Source of the DNA: Terriglobia bacterium
Lineage (GTDB): Bacteria > Acidobacteriota > UBA6911
DNA length: 64,000 nt
Assembly: GCA_020072565.1 (NCBI GenBank)
Contig: JAIQGI010000013.1
Location: forward strand, 62,001 to 126,000
Reading direction: 5' to 3'
Shown here: in pieces, positions 9,353-17,443 of the stretch
Position numbering within the stretch: the first letter of the stretch is position 1
How the letters are laid out: each line of letters begins with the position of its first letter
Program-made: the position numbers and the translations under genes
The notes under the pieces: model-generated
What the model was told of the DNA's origin: nothing
The model's input: only the letters and a program-made list of their open reading frames with translations
Database searches by the model: none

Positions 9353-10723
9353 ATGCAATCGATCAACCCGGCAACCGAAGAGGTGTTGAAGTCCTTCCAG
9401 ATTCACTCCAAAGAGGATATCGACCAGGCGCTGCAGGATGCCTCCCAGAGCTTCCGGAGTTGGCGCAGGACCCCCTTTGAGGAACGCGCTGCCCTCATGC
9501 GGCGTGCAGCCGCCGGTCTGCGCGGGCACGGCGCGCGCCTGGCGGCCCTCATGACCGCAGAAATGGGCAAACCGATCGTCGAAGCCGAAGCCGAGGTCGA
9601 AAAGTGCGCCTGGAATTGCGACTACTATGCCGAGAACTCGCAGCGCTTTCTTCAGGATGAATCTCGTGCCTCGAATGCCGCCGAGAGCTACATCCAGTAC
9701 ACTCCGCTCGGGGTGGTGTTGGCAATCATGCCGTGGAACTTCCCCTTCTGGCAGGTTTTTCGATTTGCCGCCCCGGCACTGATGGCGGGTAATGCCGCTG
9801 TTCTGAAGCATGCGTCGAATGTCCCACAGTGCGCACTGGCCATTGAAGAGGTCTTTCGCGAGGCCGGATTTCCGGCGGGAGTTTTCCGCACGCTGCTCGT
9901 GCCGGCTGCGGCAACTGCCGGTTTGATTGAGTCCCCGCAAATCGCGGCTGTGACGCTGACCGGCAGTGAGGCGGCCGGCAGTTCGGTGGCCTCCCGCGCC
10001 GGGCGTGTCTTCAAGAAGACCGTGCTCGAGCTGGGTGGGTCCGATCCATTTATTGTTCTGGAGGACGCTGACCTCGCAGTTGCAGCACGCGTCGGCGTGC
10101 GTGCGCGGTATCAAAACACCGGCCAGAGCTGCATCGCCGCCAAGAGATTTATTGTCGTCGATGCAGTGTGGCAGGAGTATCAGGAACGCTTCCTCGCGGA
10201 AGTCCAGGCGCTGAAGATCGGGGATCCAATGGATCGTGAGACCCGCGTCGGCCCTCTGGCGCGCCGCGATCTGATGGATGATCTGGATCGCCAGGTGCGC
10301 GATTCCGTGGCACGCGGCGCCCGGGTGCTCCTCGGAGGCCGCCGTTGCGGCGGGCGCGGCTATTTCTATCATCCGACGGTAATCTCGGAGGTCCCTCTGG
10401 ATGCTGCCGCGGCCTGCGAAGAGGTTTTCGGCCCGGTCGCGGCCCTGATGAGGGTACGCAACGCGGACGAAGCCGTTCAGGTTGCCAACAGTTCTCCTTA
10501 CGGCCTGGGCTCGGCTGTTTGGACGTCCGATCTCGCGCGGGCGCGACGCCTGGCCCGCGAAATCGAAGCAGGACAGGTTTTCATCAACGGCATGGTGGCT
10601 TCGGACCCGCGTCTCCCCTTCGGCGGCGTCAAGCGCTCAGGCTACGGCCGCGAACTCTCCGAGTTCGGCATCCGCGAGTTCGTGAACATCCAGACCGTCT
10701 GGATCGGCCCGCCCAGCGGTTGA
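9353..10723 (+). CDS. NAD(P)-dependent aldehyde dehydrogenase, succinate-semialdehyde dehydrogenase type
   Basis: A 456-residue ALDH-superfamily enzyme. It shows the coenzyme-binding stretch LGVVLAIMPWNFPFWQVFR, the catalytic glutamate in LELGGSDPF and the catalytic cysteine in YQNTGQSCIAAKRF. FGPVAALMR and LPFGGVKRSGYGRELS complete the fold. The opening MQSINPATEEVLKSF and overall length resemble E. coli Sad (YneI), which oxidises succinate semialdehyde, but substrate choice in this family is loose. An AGGAGGG ribosome-binding site precedes ATG 9353. No GABA transaminase is nearby. The stop is immediately followed by a palindromic spacer. Confidence 0.85.
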   Translation: MQSINPATEEVLKSFQIHSKEDIDQALQDASQSFRSWRRTPFEERAALMRRAAAGLRGHGARLAALMTAEMGKPIVEAEAEVEKCAWNCDYYAENSQRFLQDESRASNAAESYIQYTPLGVVLAIMPWNFPFWQVFRFAAPALMAGNAAVLKHASNVPQCALAIEEVFREAGFPAGVFRTLLVPAAATAGLIESPQIAAVTLTGSEAAGSSVASRAGRVFKKTVLELGGSDPFIVLEDADLAVAARVGVRARYQNTGQSCIAAKRFIVVDAVWQEYQERFLAEVQALKIGDPMDRETRVGPLARRDLMDDLDRQVRDSVARGARVLLGGRRCGGRGYFYHPTVISEVPLDAAAACEEVFGPVAALMRVRNADEAVQVANSSPYGLGSAVWTSDLARARRLAREIEAGQVFINGMVASDPRLPFGGVKRSGYGRELSEFGIREFVNIQTVWIGPPSG

Positions 10724-10820
10724 TTTTGGATTGCGGCTCGCACACTGAGGTTCGTCGATTCTGTCGTCACCCCGTACTGCCAAGTCGGCGGACTTTCGAT
10801 CCAAAATCCAGATTCCAAAA
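10723..10820. repeat. Inverted ATTTTGGATT / AATCCAAAAT words after the dehydrogenase gene
   Basis: ATTTTGGATTGCGG begins at the stop codon (about 10723-10736), and its complement appears twice in CCAAAATCCAGATTCCAAAAT at 10801-10821. The arms are some 65 bases apart. This is another member of the window's family of word-built intergenic dyads; a terminator function is possible but not shown. Confidence 0.45.
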
Positions 10821-10924
10821 TTACATTTTTCCTTCCACTCTAGCCAAAGCACATTTTCCAGGTTACGATTTCCTGGTACGGTTGGTTTGTCTCGTAAGCA
10901 TCCAAATATCGTTGAGGGGCGAAG

Positions 10925-11515
10925 ATGAAATACGAACCGAGGAATTTCGAGCATTTGCTGGGAACCGAAGGGTTCAGCAACACCCTGTTGAACAACCACT
11001 TCACTCTCTATAAAGGCTATGTGGCGAACACAAACAAGCTGGCTGAAATCCTGGACTCGTTGCTGAAGGAAGGAAAGATCGCAACCCCGGAGTATGCAGA
11101 ATTGAGCCGCAGGTTCGGGTGGGAATTCAACGGCATGAGGCTGCACGAATACTATTTCGAGAACATGATCAAGGGCGGGTCGAAACTCGACAAAGGGTCG
11201 CCGCTGTCCACCAGGATCGCGCAGGAATTCGGCAGTCTGGAAAACTGGGAGAAGGATTTCAAGGGCACCGGGACGATGCGCGGTATCGGCTGGACCGTCC
11301 TGTATTACGACAGCATCAGCAAGCACCTCTTCAATGTCTGGGTCAACGAACACGACGTCGGTCATCTCGCGGGCTGCGCTCCACTCCTGATCATGGATGT
11401 CTTCGAGCACGCCTTCATCACCGACTATCAGCTCAAGCGCGCGGATTACATCGAAGCGTTCCTGAAAGCCACAAGCTGGAAAGCCGTCGGCGACCGGTTC
11501 CAGGCTGCCTCCTAG
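10925..11515 (+). CDS. Fe/Mn-family superoxide dismutase
   Basis: A 196-residue protein that would dismutate superoxide in the cytoplasm. The four metal ligands can be placed: His25 (NNHFTLYKG), His74 (MRLHEYYFEN), Asp158 and His162 (MDVFEHAF, the D-x3-H motif). It is more divergent than typical SodA/SodB, for example FEHAFITDY in place of WEHAYYLDY. WVNEHDVGH is also unusual. No signal peptide. A GAGGGGCGAAG ribosome-binding site precedes ATG. Metal preference cannot be read. It is followed by a perfect 18-bp hairpin that may terminate it. Confidence 0.83.
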   Translation: MKYEPRNFEHLLGTEGFSNTLLNNHFTLYKGYVANTNKLAEILDSLLKEGKIATPEYAELSRRFGWEFNGMRLHEYYFENMIKGGSKLDKGSPLSTRIAQEFGSLENWEKDFKGTGTMRGIGWTVLYYDSISKHLFNVWVNEHDVGHLAGCAPLLIMDVFEHAFITDYQLKRADYIEAFLKATSWKAVGDRFQAAS

Positions 11516-11541
11516 TGAAACGCCGGAACGGCCCACAATCA

Positions 11542-11583
11542 AACCACGAAATACACGAATGCCCTTTCGTGTATTTCGTGGTT
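11542..11583. terminator. Perfect 18-bp hairpin after the superoxide dismutase gene
   Basis: AACCACGAAATACACGAA (11542-11559) and its exact complement (11566-11583) are separated by a 6-base loop, 26 bases after the SOD stop. It is the strongest hairpin in the window. The word TTCGTGTATTTCGTGG recurs in degenerate form at about 11825-11855 and near 20428. Confidence 0.6.
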
Positions 11584-11928
11584 GATAGGACTCCTTAACA
11601 TCTTCGGCCGCTTTCTGCCTTCTCGCTCAGGAAAGCCGCTCGCGCCGCACGTGGCGCGCAGCTCGAGGCTCCAGGCGAGCCCCGTGCGTGGCTCGAACGC
11701 CTGTATTGAAACAGCCTGTTTCCCAACCACGACGGCAAAGAAGGAATCGGAGCCTTCCACGCCCACCGCACTCCCAGATGGGACGACCGTTGAACCGCGG
11801 AAACCGCGAAACATACCAAACCCCCTTTCGTGAGTTTCGCGTATTTCGTCGTTGCTGTTAGATTGATTCCGGGTTTTGATTTGTGTTACAAGCCTTGCTT
11901 CACGGCACTCGGGAAACCAAGACATCGG
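11584..11928. other. Spacer between two hairpin-word copies, upstream of the permease
   Basis: About 345 bases with no supported gene. A degenerate second copy of the hairpin words lies at about 11793-11857 (GAACCGCGGAAACCGCGAAA ... TTTCGCGTATTTCGTCGTT). The roughly 200 bases between the two copies are GC-rich and open in several frames without a start signal. This could be a decayed insertion or a non-coding element. Confidence 0.4.
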
Positions 11929-13278
11929 ATGAATCCTCTCAACCCACCCCAACTCATGCGCGCAATCACTCTTCCGCGGGCGACTGCGATGGTGGTCGGC
12001 ATCATCATCGGTGCCTCGATTTTCGTCCAACCTTCGGAAATCACCGGACGAGTACCCTCCGTTAGCGGCGTATTTCTTGTGTGGTTGGTTTCGGGAACGC
12101 TCACGATCTTCGGCGCTCTCGTGTGCGCCGAACTGGCTTCGATCTTTACGCGTTCCGGCGGTGTCTATGTGTACCTGAGTGAAGCCTTTTCCCCCGCGGT
12201 CGGATTTCTCTGGGGTTGGGCCATGTTCTGGAGCATGCATTCGGGCATTATCGCTGCCGTGTCGGTCGTCTTCGCCCGCTATGCCGCCTATTTCCTGCCT
12301 CTGAGTGCCGGGGACGTCAAGGGGGTAGCCATCGCAGCCATCTTGCTGCTCTCGGCGGTCAACTATGTCGGAATCAAACAGGGGAGCCTCCTGCAGGCAC
12401 TCTTCACGGCGGGCAAGCTGGCCGCCATTGCTTTCATCATCGCCTTCGGCTTTATCCGAGGTGCCGGCCTGCCCGCTCATTTCGCAGCCGGAGACCTCAG
12501 CAACCTCGGCAGCGTCTCCGCCAACAGCTTTCTGCTGGCTATGATCGCGGGGCTGTTTGCATTCGGCGGCTGGCACATGGTCACCTACAATTCCGAGGAG
12601 ACCCACGATCCGCGGAAGATTATTCCGCGCGCTCTCATTCTCGGAACAGTTCTGGTGACGGTGTGCTATCTGGCACTGAACGCAGTATATATGTACGTGC
12701 TGCCGCTCTCCACGGTCGCATCATCGACCAGAATCGCGGCCGACGCCGCCAATGCCCTGGTCGGCTTCGGCGGCGGTGCCTTCATGTCCGCGTTGGTCGT
12801 GTTCTCCACATTCGGGGCGATGAGCGGCATCATACTTTGCGGCCCCCGCGTCTACTATGCCATGGCCCAGGATGGCCTGCTCTTTCGCTGGCTGAGCGCG
12901 ATCCATCCGCGCTTTCACACGCCTCACAAGGCCATCCTGCTGCAAGCGGTATGGTCTTCTGTTCTCGTCGCCACCGGAACTTATCGGACGCTGTTCACCC
13001 GCGTTGTCTACACGGAGTGGGTTTTCTTCGGACTCATGGCCATCGGTTTGTTTGTGCTCCGGCGCAGGCCTGGGATCAGACGCGGCTACGGCATCTGGGG
13101 CTATCCGGTCACGCCGGCGCTTTTTGTGATTTCTTCTTTTGCCATAGTCGTCAACCAGATTGTATCCAGCCCGATCGAGAGCCTGTCCGGATTGTCTCTC
13201 GTGCTGCTGGGACTTCCCGCCTATTGCCTTCAGGCAAGATTCAACAGAGAAAGGAGACAGGCAAGTGCCATTCATTGA
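11929..13278 (+). CDS. APC-superfamily amino-acid permease (LAT-like)
   Basis: A 449-residue inner-membrane transporter with about twelve hydrophobic helices. The first helix reads MVVGIIIGASIFVQPSEITG, carrying the GxGIF-like substrate-binding break of the APC family (here IIGASIF). YNSEETHDPRKIIPRALILG after helix six is the conserved loop seen in LAT-type exchangers. ATG 11929 is the first reasonable start; there is no strong ribosome-binding site, and ATG 11956 is an alternative. The last 14 bases overlap the amidohydrolase gene, so the two are probably translated from one message and act on the same amino-acid-derived substrate. Confidence 0.85.
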   Translation: MNPLNPPQLMRAITLPRATAMVVGIIIGASIFVQPSEITGRVPSVSGVFLVWLVSGTLTIFGALVCAELASIFTRSGGVYVYLSEAFSPAVGFLWGWAMFWSMHSGIIAAVSVVFARYAAYFLPLSAGDVKGVAIAAILLLSAVNYVGIKQGSLLQALFTAGKLAAIAFIIAFGFIRGAGLPAHFAAGDLSNLGSVSANSFLLAMIAGLFAFGGWHMVTYNSEETHDPRKIIPRALILGTVLVTVCYLALNAVYMYVLPLSTVASSTRIAADAANALVGFGGGAFMSALVVFSTFGAMSGIILCGPRVYYAMAQDGLLFRWLSAIHPRFHTPHKAILLQAVWSSVLVATGTYRTLFTRVVYTEWVFFGLMAIGLFVLRRRPGIRRGYGIWGYPVTPALFVISSFAIVVNQIVSSPIESLSGLSLVLLGLPAYCLQARFNRERRQASAIH

Positions 13279-14260
13279 TTTTCACAACCACTTTTACCCG
13301 CCGGAGTATCTCGAGGCCATCCAAGCCGGGCCCAGCAACGTAAGGGTGACCTTCGACTCGGAAGGCAATCCACTGGTTCACTACCCCGGAGATTACAACA
13401 TTCTTGTGCCCGGGCACCGGGACATTTCCTATCGTGCCGACGCCCTGAGCCGTGCAGGTGTGACCAAGCAGATTCTGAGTTTTACCACGCCGGGCACCCA
13501 TGTGGAGACGCCGGACCGTGCGGTCGAGCTGGCCCGCATGGTCAATGACGCAATGGCCAGGATCGTGTACGAACGCGGCGCTCGCTTCGCGGCACTGGCA
13601 ACGCTCCCCATGAACGCACCCGAGGCCTCGGCGGCCGAGTTTGATCGCGCGTTTGACGATCTTGGCTTCAGGGGGGTGATGGTTTTCAGCAACATCAATG
13701 GAGTGGCTCTGAGCGACCCCTGCTTCTGGCCTCTCTACGAACGCGCCGACCGGAGGAAGGCGGTGATCTACATTCATCCCTCCTTTCCCGTCGGGGTCGA
13801 GGCCATGACCGAATACTGGCTCACACCTCTGCTCGGCTTCACCTTCGACACTACACTCGCCGCGGCCAAACTCGTCTTCAGCGGCGTCACCGAAAGGTTT
13901 CCCGGAATCCAGTGGGTCCTCTGCCACCTCGGCGGAGCCATCCCCTACCTGGCGGAACGTTTGGATCGGGGGCACTCCGCATTCAAGGAGTGCAGGAAAA
14001 ACATCAGCAAGCCGCCGAGCGAATACTTGAAGCGGTTCTATTTTGACACCGTCAATTTTGACCCGGCGGCCCTGCAGCTCGCGATTGATTTTGCCGGTGC
14101 AGATCACCTCGTGGCTGGGAGCGATTATCCGCATCAGATCGGGAGTCTGACGCAGATGATCGCCAGCATCGAAAAGCTGAGCATCCCCGAGGAACAGAAA
14201 GCGGGCATTCGATGGGGGAATGCGGCTCGATTACTGGGACTTTACAAATATGACGCATGA
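13265..14260 (+). CDS. ACMSD-type amidohydrolase-2 family metal-dependent hydrolase/decarboxylase
   Basis: A 331-residue TIM-barrel protein starting at GTG 13265, with AAAGGAGA before it, inside the end of the permease gene. The N-terminal metal motif IDFHNHF (HxH), a central YIHPSFP histidine, CHLGGAIP and the catalytic aspartate in VAGSDYPH are all present. These match the family of 2-amino-3-carboxymuconate-6-semialdehyde decarboxylase and related aromatic-acid decarboxylases. Coupling to an amino-acid permease suits a role in tryptophan or aromatic amino-acid breakdown, but no other kynurenine-pathway gene is visible. A hairpin follows the stop. Confidence 0.82.
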   Translation: MPFIDFHNHFYPPEYLEAIQAGPSNVRVTFDSEGNPLVHYPGDYNILVPGHRDISYRADALSRAGVTKQILSFTTPGTHVETPDRAVELARMVNDAMARIVYERGARFAALATLPMNAPEASAAEFDRAFDDLGFRGVMVFSNINGVALSDPCFWPLYERADRRKAVIYIHPSFPVGVEAMTEYWLTPLLGFTFDTTLAAAKLVFSGVTERFPGIQWVLCHLGGAIPYLAERLDRGHSAFKECRKNISKPPSEYLKRFYFDTVNFDPAALQLAIDFAGADHLVAGSDYPHQIGSLTQMIASIEKLSIPEEQKAGIRWGNAARLLGLYKYDA

Positions 14261-14261
14261 C

Positions 14262-14295
14262 GAGTGACAAATGAAGCAGGCATCATTCGTCACTC
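14262..14295. terminator. Hairpin between convergent amidohydrolase and unknown secreted-protein genes
   Basis: GAGTGACAAATGA (14262-14274) pairs with TCATTCGTCACTC (14283-14295) at 12 of 13 positions around an 8-base loop. It lies between two convergent stops (14260 and 14331), a good place for a bidirectional terminator. Confidence 0.55.
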
Positions 14296-14330
14296 TTCGT
14301 GCCTTATTTCTTTCGCGGAGCCAAAATGAG

Positions 14331-15068
14331 CTAGAACTCGAGAATGCCCTCATACATCAGATCTTTAACCTTGAAGCGCATGTCGAGTTTGATCAGCTGG
14401 TTGTTGCCCGCCGCCTTCGGAAATTCAGCATAAAAGCGCACGTCGCCGGTCTTGGCGTCGAGGATGGGTTTGTCGTCGACGATGCGCGGGAAAATAAACT
14501 TTGCCCCCAAGCCCTCACCGGGGATCGGGGCCTGGTACTCTTGCAGGAACACGCGCTTGCCGCCTTTGATGTCGAGATACGTGTTGTTCTTCATGGTGGC
14601 GGTGATGGCAACGCCAAAAGCCTGGAAAACAGGCTGGGTGAAACGACCGTCCTTGGCCAATCCCTGCTGATCGTAATCGACCGCGATAACGACAATCTTC
14701 TCGAATTTGCGGTCAACGTACTGGCGCATGAGCTCGGTCTGCTGCGGGGTGGACTTGGTCGGGTTGAGTTCCAGTATTCGCAGAAAGGCCTGGCGAATGG
14801 GCTTTGCGGAAAGAAAACGAATGCGGTAATTCACGCCGGTAGCCTGGTTCATGGCACCCCGGCTGTCGATAGGGCGGGCACCGGGAGTAAAGTAGGTTTC
14901 CGTGGTATCGGTTTCGGTTTGCGTTTGCCCCCAGCCAGATTGATTAAGTATCTTTTCGGCGTCCTGCATGGTCCATTCGGTCCAAGGTTTGTTCTTCTGC
15001 GCGGCCGCCACACCGATCGCCAATGCCAGGCCGAGCAATACCAGGAGCGCCATTGTTTTGCTCTTCAT
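14331..15068 (-). CDS. Secreted protein of unknown function
   Basis: A 245-residue protein with a clear signal peptide (MKSKTMALLVLLGLALAIGVAAAQ). The mature start is PWTEWTMQDAEKILNQSGWG followed by Thr/Gln-rich sequence. The rest alternates beta-strand-like and charged segments and has no cysteines. I do not recognise a named domain; the WT...DAEKILN...WG opening resembles hypothetical periplasmic proteins of Acidobacteria as I remember them. ATG 15068 has GGAGGAAGG in front, which decides it against earlier in-frame codons. A sigma-70-like promoter lies at 15131-15160. It is transcribed alone. Confidence 0.7.
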   Translation of the reverse strand: MKSKTMALLVLLGLALAIGVAAAQKNKPWTEWTMQDAEKILNQSGWGQTQTETDTTETYFTPGARPIDSRGAMNQATGVNYRIRFLSAKPIRQAFLRILELNPTKSTPQQTELMRQYVDRKFEKIVVIAVDYDQQGLAKDGRFTQPVFQAFGVAITATMKNNTYLDIKGGKRVFLQEYQAPIPGEGLGAKFIFPRIVDDKPILDAKTGDVRFYAEFPKAAGNNQLIKLDMRFKVKDLMYEGILEF

Positions 15069-15130
15069 TACACCTTCCTCCATACAATTTCCGCTGATTA
15101 GATCTGGATGAAACTGGAATTTCGCGAAGC

Positions 15131-15160
15131 AGTATACTCCCAATTAGACGGGTCTGTCAC
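15131..15160 (-). promoter_or_regulatory. Sigma-70-type promoter for the secreted protein gene
   Basis: Read on the minus strand: -35 GTGACA (15155-15160), an 18-base spacer, -10 TATACT (15131-15136). Each box differs from consensus at one position. The predicted start near 15124 leaves a leader of about 55 bases before ATG 15068. Confidence 0.5.
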
Positions 15161-15294
15161 AAGAAGGGTTCAGAAAAGCAACCGAGGCCGGTGGGAAACG
15201 AGGACGGACGTGACGATCACACAGGAAACTGCAAGCTGAAGCCGATCCGGCCTATCCGATCGGGAGGGCCGGCGACTTTGTGGCGATCTCCAGT

Positions 15295-15801
15295 TCAGAC
15301 TTCATCGAGATCCTGGAGCTTTCCCCGAATTCGCAGCATGGCCGTCGCATGAATCTGGGCAACGCGCAGTTCCGAGATTCCGAATATCTCGGCGATCTCT
15401 TGCATGGAAAGATCTTCGTTGTGGTGGAGGGAAACGACCAGTTTCTCATTCTTGGGCAGTGCCTCGAGCGCGTGAGCCATCGCAATGCGAAATCCGGACT
15501 TGGAACAGACGCGGAAGGATTCCGCCTTCTCCGGGTCCGGGACATATTTGATTCTGGGCCCCAAACCCGCGTCCCCGTCGGCCGGCTCAAAATCGTTCAT
15601 GCTGCCCAAGCCTATCCCCTTATGGAGATCGAGCAGGACATAAAACTCCCTCAGGCTCAATCCCAGCTCGTCGCAAACCTCCATATTGGTAGCGGGCCTC
15701 CCCAGGCGGGCCTCGCAGTCCCTGAAAGCCTTCTCTAATGCTCTGAGCCCATTCTCCGGCAATACCGGATCGGGATTCGCGGAAATCGTTTCTTGCAACA
15801 T
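15295..15801 (-). CDS. FliA/WhiG-like sigma factor protein lacking region 2
   Basis: A 168-residue protein that aligns with the C-terminal two thirds of FliA-type sigma factors. Residues about 20-55 (CEARLGRPATNMEVCDELGL) are region 3, and residues about 110-165 (ALPKNEKLVVSLHHNEDLS, then EIAEIFGISELRVAQIHATA) are region 4 with its helix-turn-helix. Region 2, needed for -10 recognition and core binding, is absent. An in-frame TGA lies four codons before ATG 15801, and no region-2 sequence appears upstream in any frame I could read. A GGAG site precedes the ATG, so the short form seems genuine. It may be a decayed sigma gene or a regulator that binds -35 DNA or anti-sigma factors. A sigma-54-like promoter sits upstream. 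Confidence 0.75.
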   Translation of the reverse strand: MLQETISANPDPVLPENGLRALEKAFRDCEARLGRPATNMEVCDELGLSLREFYVLLDLHKGIGLGSMNDFEPADGDAGLGPRIKYVPDPEKAESFRVCSKSGFRIAMAHALEALPKNEKLVVSLHHNEDLSMQEIAEIFGISELRVAQIHATAMLRIRGKLQDLDEV

Positions 15802-15860
15802 ACCGATGCTCCGTCAAATGATTTAAGAAAGCGTCTGATTGTCTGCCAGCACATACTTCT

Positions 15861-15877
15861 ATGCAGGATTCGTGCCA
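15861..15877 (-). promoter_or_regulatory. Sigma-54-type promoter for the FliA-like gene
   Basis: On the minus strand the sequence reads TGGCACG-AATC-CTGCA, one mismatch from consensus TGGCACG-N4-TTGCW, with GG and GC exactly ten bases apart. It lies about 60 bases upstream of ATG 15801. Confidence 0.6.
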
Positions 15878-16452
15878 TCGGGCAAAAAATCCTCGCACAA
15901 ACCCGGGCCGGACGCAGTCGTCTGATCTTGCGCGGCGCGTGCCATCCCAAACACCAATACCCCCACTGCAATGCCGACGACGGATATCCCGCCGCAATGA
16001 TCCGCGGCGATTCAAGAGAAGGCCGGCTTGGCTCCCTTGTAATCATCTGAAAAGACAATTGTTAGCCTGTATCCCTCGTCGAGCTCCGCGGGCCTGGGCA
16101 TCCTTAGGCAACTCCCTTCGCGGACAAAGATGCCGGTCGGCGGCGACGGTGCCACGGGTCGCCGGGATGTCTCAACGTGGTCAGCTGGAAATCATACGTT
16201 GAACAATTCGATGGATTGTCAGGCCGGCAGGCTCACCCGGAGGATGTCATTTCTCATCACAGTTGGATGCTCATTTTCATCAACCTTGGGCAAGCAATTT
16301 CTCAAGGACGGCCCTGAACTTGATCCAAGTTCCCCGGCACGCGTAAGCGTGTTTCGAAAATAGAATTTGCCGGGAGCGGTCGGGCCCCCGCTCCCCTCCT
16401 CATGTCTCCCAACATTGCCCCGATTCTCATGCAGGGTGCGCTCCTGGGCGCA

Positions 16453-16492
16453 TGAGAGACTGCTCTCTCACTATGATTGAGAGCGGCTCTGA
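16453..16492 (+). promoter_or_regulatory. Paired dyads, candidate enhancer sites for the NtrC-type activator
   Basis: TGAGAGA-CTGC-TCTCTCA (16453-16470) is a perfect 7-bp dyad. A related imperfect dyad, TGAGAGCGGCTCTGA, follows at 16478-16492, with centres about 24 bases apart. They lie about 110-150 bases upstream of the sigma-54 promoter at 16603, the usual distance for activator binding. Confidence 0.5.
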
Positions 16493-16602
16493 GCTGCCCG
16501 ACTGCGCGACGGTGGGCAAGACTTTCACACTAGGTGTACAGAAACCGCACAGTACGGGAGGACCCTTGCGTTGAAGCCATTGAGTTTACAGAAGTTCATT
16601 CA

Positions 16603-16618
16603 TGGCACACGGATTGCT
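16603..16618 (+). promoter_or_regulatory. Sigma-54 promoter for the sensor-kinase operon
   Basis: TGGCACA-CGGA-TTGCT matches the -24/-12 consensus at every defined position, with GG (16604-16605) and GC (16616-16617) ten bases apart. Transcription would start near 16629 and leave a leader of about 150 bases before ATG 16781. Confidence 0.72.
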
Positions 16619-16780
16619 CCCCTTTTGTGGATGGGTCTGTGATGTCAGGTGTTTCGGGCTTCCGAATCGAGAGTCGGAGTGATTCGGGCTGCAGGCATTC
16701 TTCAGGTCAAGGAGTCATTCACTGCGGTCACAGGGTGCGGAATTCTCAGGTGTCTTTGTTCCGAGGCGGCTGTGCTGAAA

Positions 16781-17437
16781 ATGAAAATTCTTATTAATAC
16801 GGCAGCAGCGGCGCTGGCGCTGGCTGCAGCGGTCAGTGCTATCGCAATGCAGTCCGGTTCTCAGGATCCGCCGCGAGGTCAAAGAGGGCAGTGGGATCAG
16901 GGCGGACGGGACGGCAAGGGTTGGACGGAGCGCGACAAGCAGGAGCGGTTGGAGCGCTTGAGCAAAACGCTGGCCTGGAGGATGAACGCTCCTGATCCCG
17001 GTCCGGAAACCACTTTCCTGCACGCTCGCGCAAGCGAGTTGTTGGAACGTACCAGGCAGGCGCGTGCAAACAACTTCCAGTTTGACCGGCTCGCGCGTGC
17101 CATGGATGCCCTGCTCCGGGCCAGCGAGAGGATTTTTATGTCTCGCAAAGCCGGCGAGATCGACGATAATGATAAGCGCGACGCCGCAGAATTTTTGCAG
17201 CGCTGCTACTTCCGCGTGCAACAGGCGGGATATTTCGCCGAGCTGAGCGGGGAGAAGCTGGCAAACCAGTACGTAACTTACACGCGCAGCCTCTACCAGC
17301 AGGCGCGCAGCGCTTACGATGCCCACCAATATGACAGGGCTCAGATGCTGGGAGACGCGTCTTCCATGATCGTGGCGGCTTTGGAGAACATTGCTCATGC
17401 CTCGCTGCGCATTCCCGATCCGCCTGTGATCAAGTAG
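16781..17437 (+). CDS. Secreted helical protein of unknown function, first gene of the two-component operon
   Basis: A 218-residue protein with a signal peptide (MKILINTAAAALALAAAVSAIA), then a Gly/Gln/Arg-rich linker and an all-helical, highly charged body (ERDKQERLERLSKTLAW, then LLERTRQARANNFQFDRLAR and RDAAEFLQRCYFRVQQAGYF). No known domain is recognised. ATG 16781 is used because it precedes the signal peptide directly; upstream codons in frame run through the promoter leader. It lies 6 bases before the sensor kinase, so it is likely to be a periplasmic partner or input protein for that kinase. This last point is inferred from position only. Confidence 0.7.
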   Translation: MKILINTAAAALALAAAVSAIAMQSGSQDPPRGQRGQWDQGGRDGKGWTERDKQERLERLSKTLAWRMNAPDPGPETTFLHARASELLERTRQARANNFQFDRLARAMDALLRASERIFMSRKAGEIDDNDKRDAAEFLQRCYFRVQQAGYFAELSGEKLANQYVTYTRSLYQQARSAYDAHQYDRAQMLGDASSMIVAALENIAHASLRIPDPPVIK

Positions 17438-17443
17438 GCAAAG

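Larger units (their letters stand above)
15802..16780. other. Long divergent regulatory spacer
   Basis: Nearly 1 kb without a supported gene separates the FliA-like gene from the sensor-kinase operon. It contains two outward-facing sigma-54-type promoters (15861-15877 minus, 16603-16618 plus) and a pair of TGAGAG-type dyads at 16453-16492. Open frames here lack ribosome-binding sites and family similarity. Confidence 0.6.

Noticed and set aside
11539-12606. Large minus-strand open frames opposite the permease gene
   Set aside because: Shadow frames with biased composition that start inside the palindromic repeat; the plus-strand permease is clearly the real gene.
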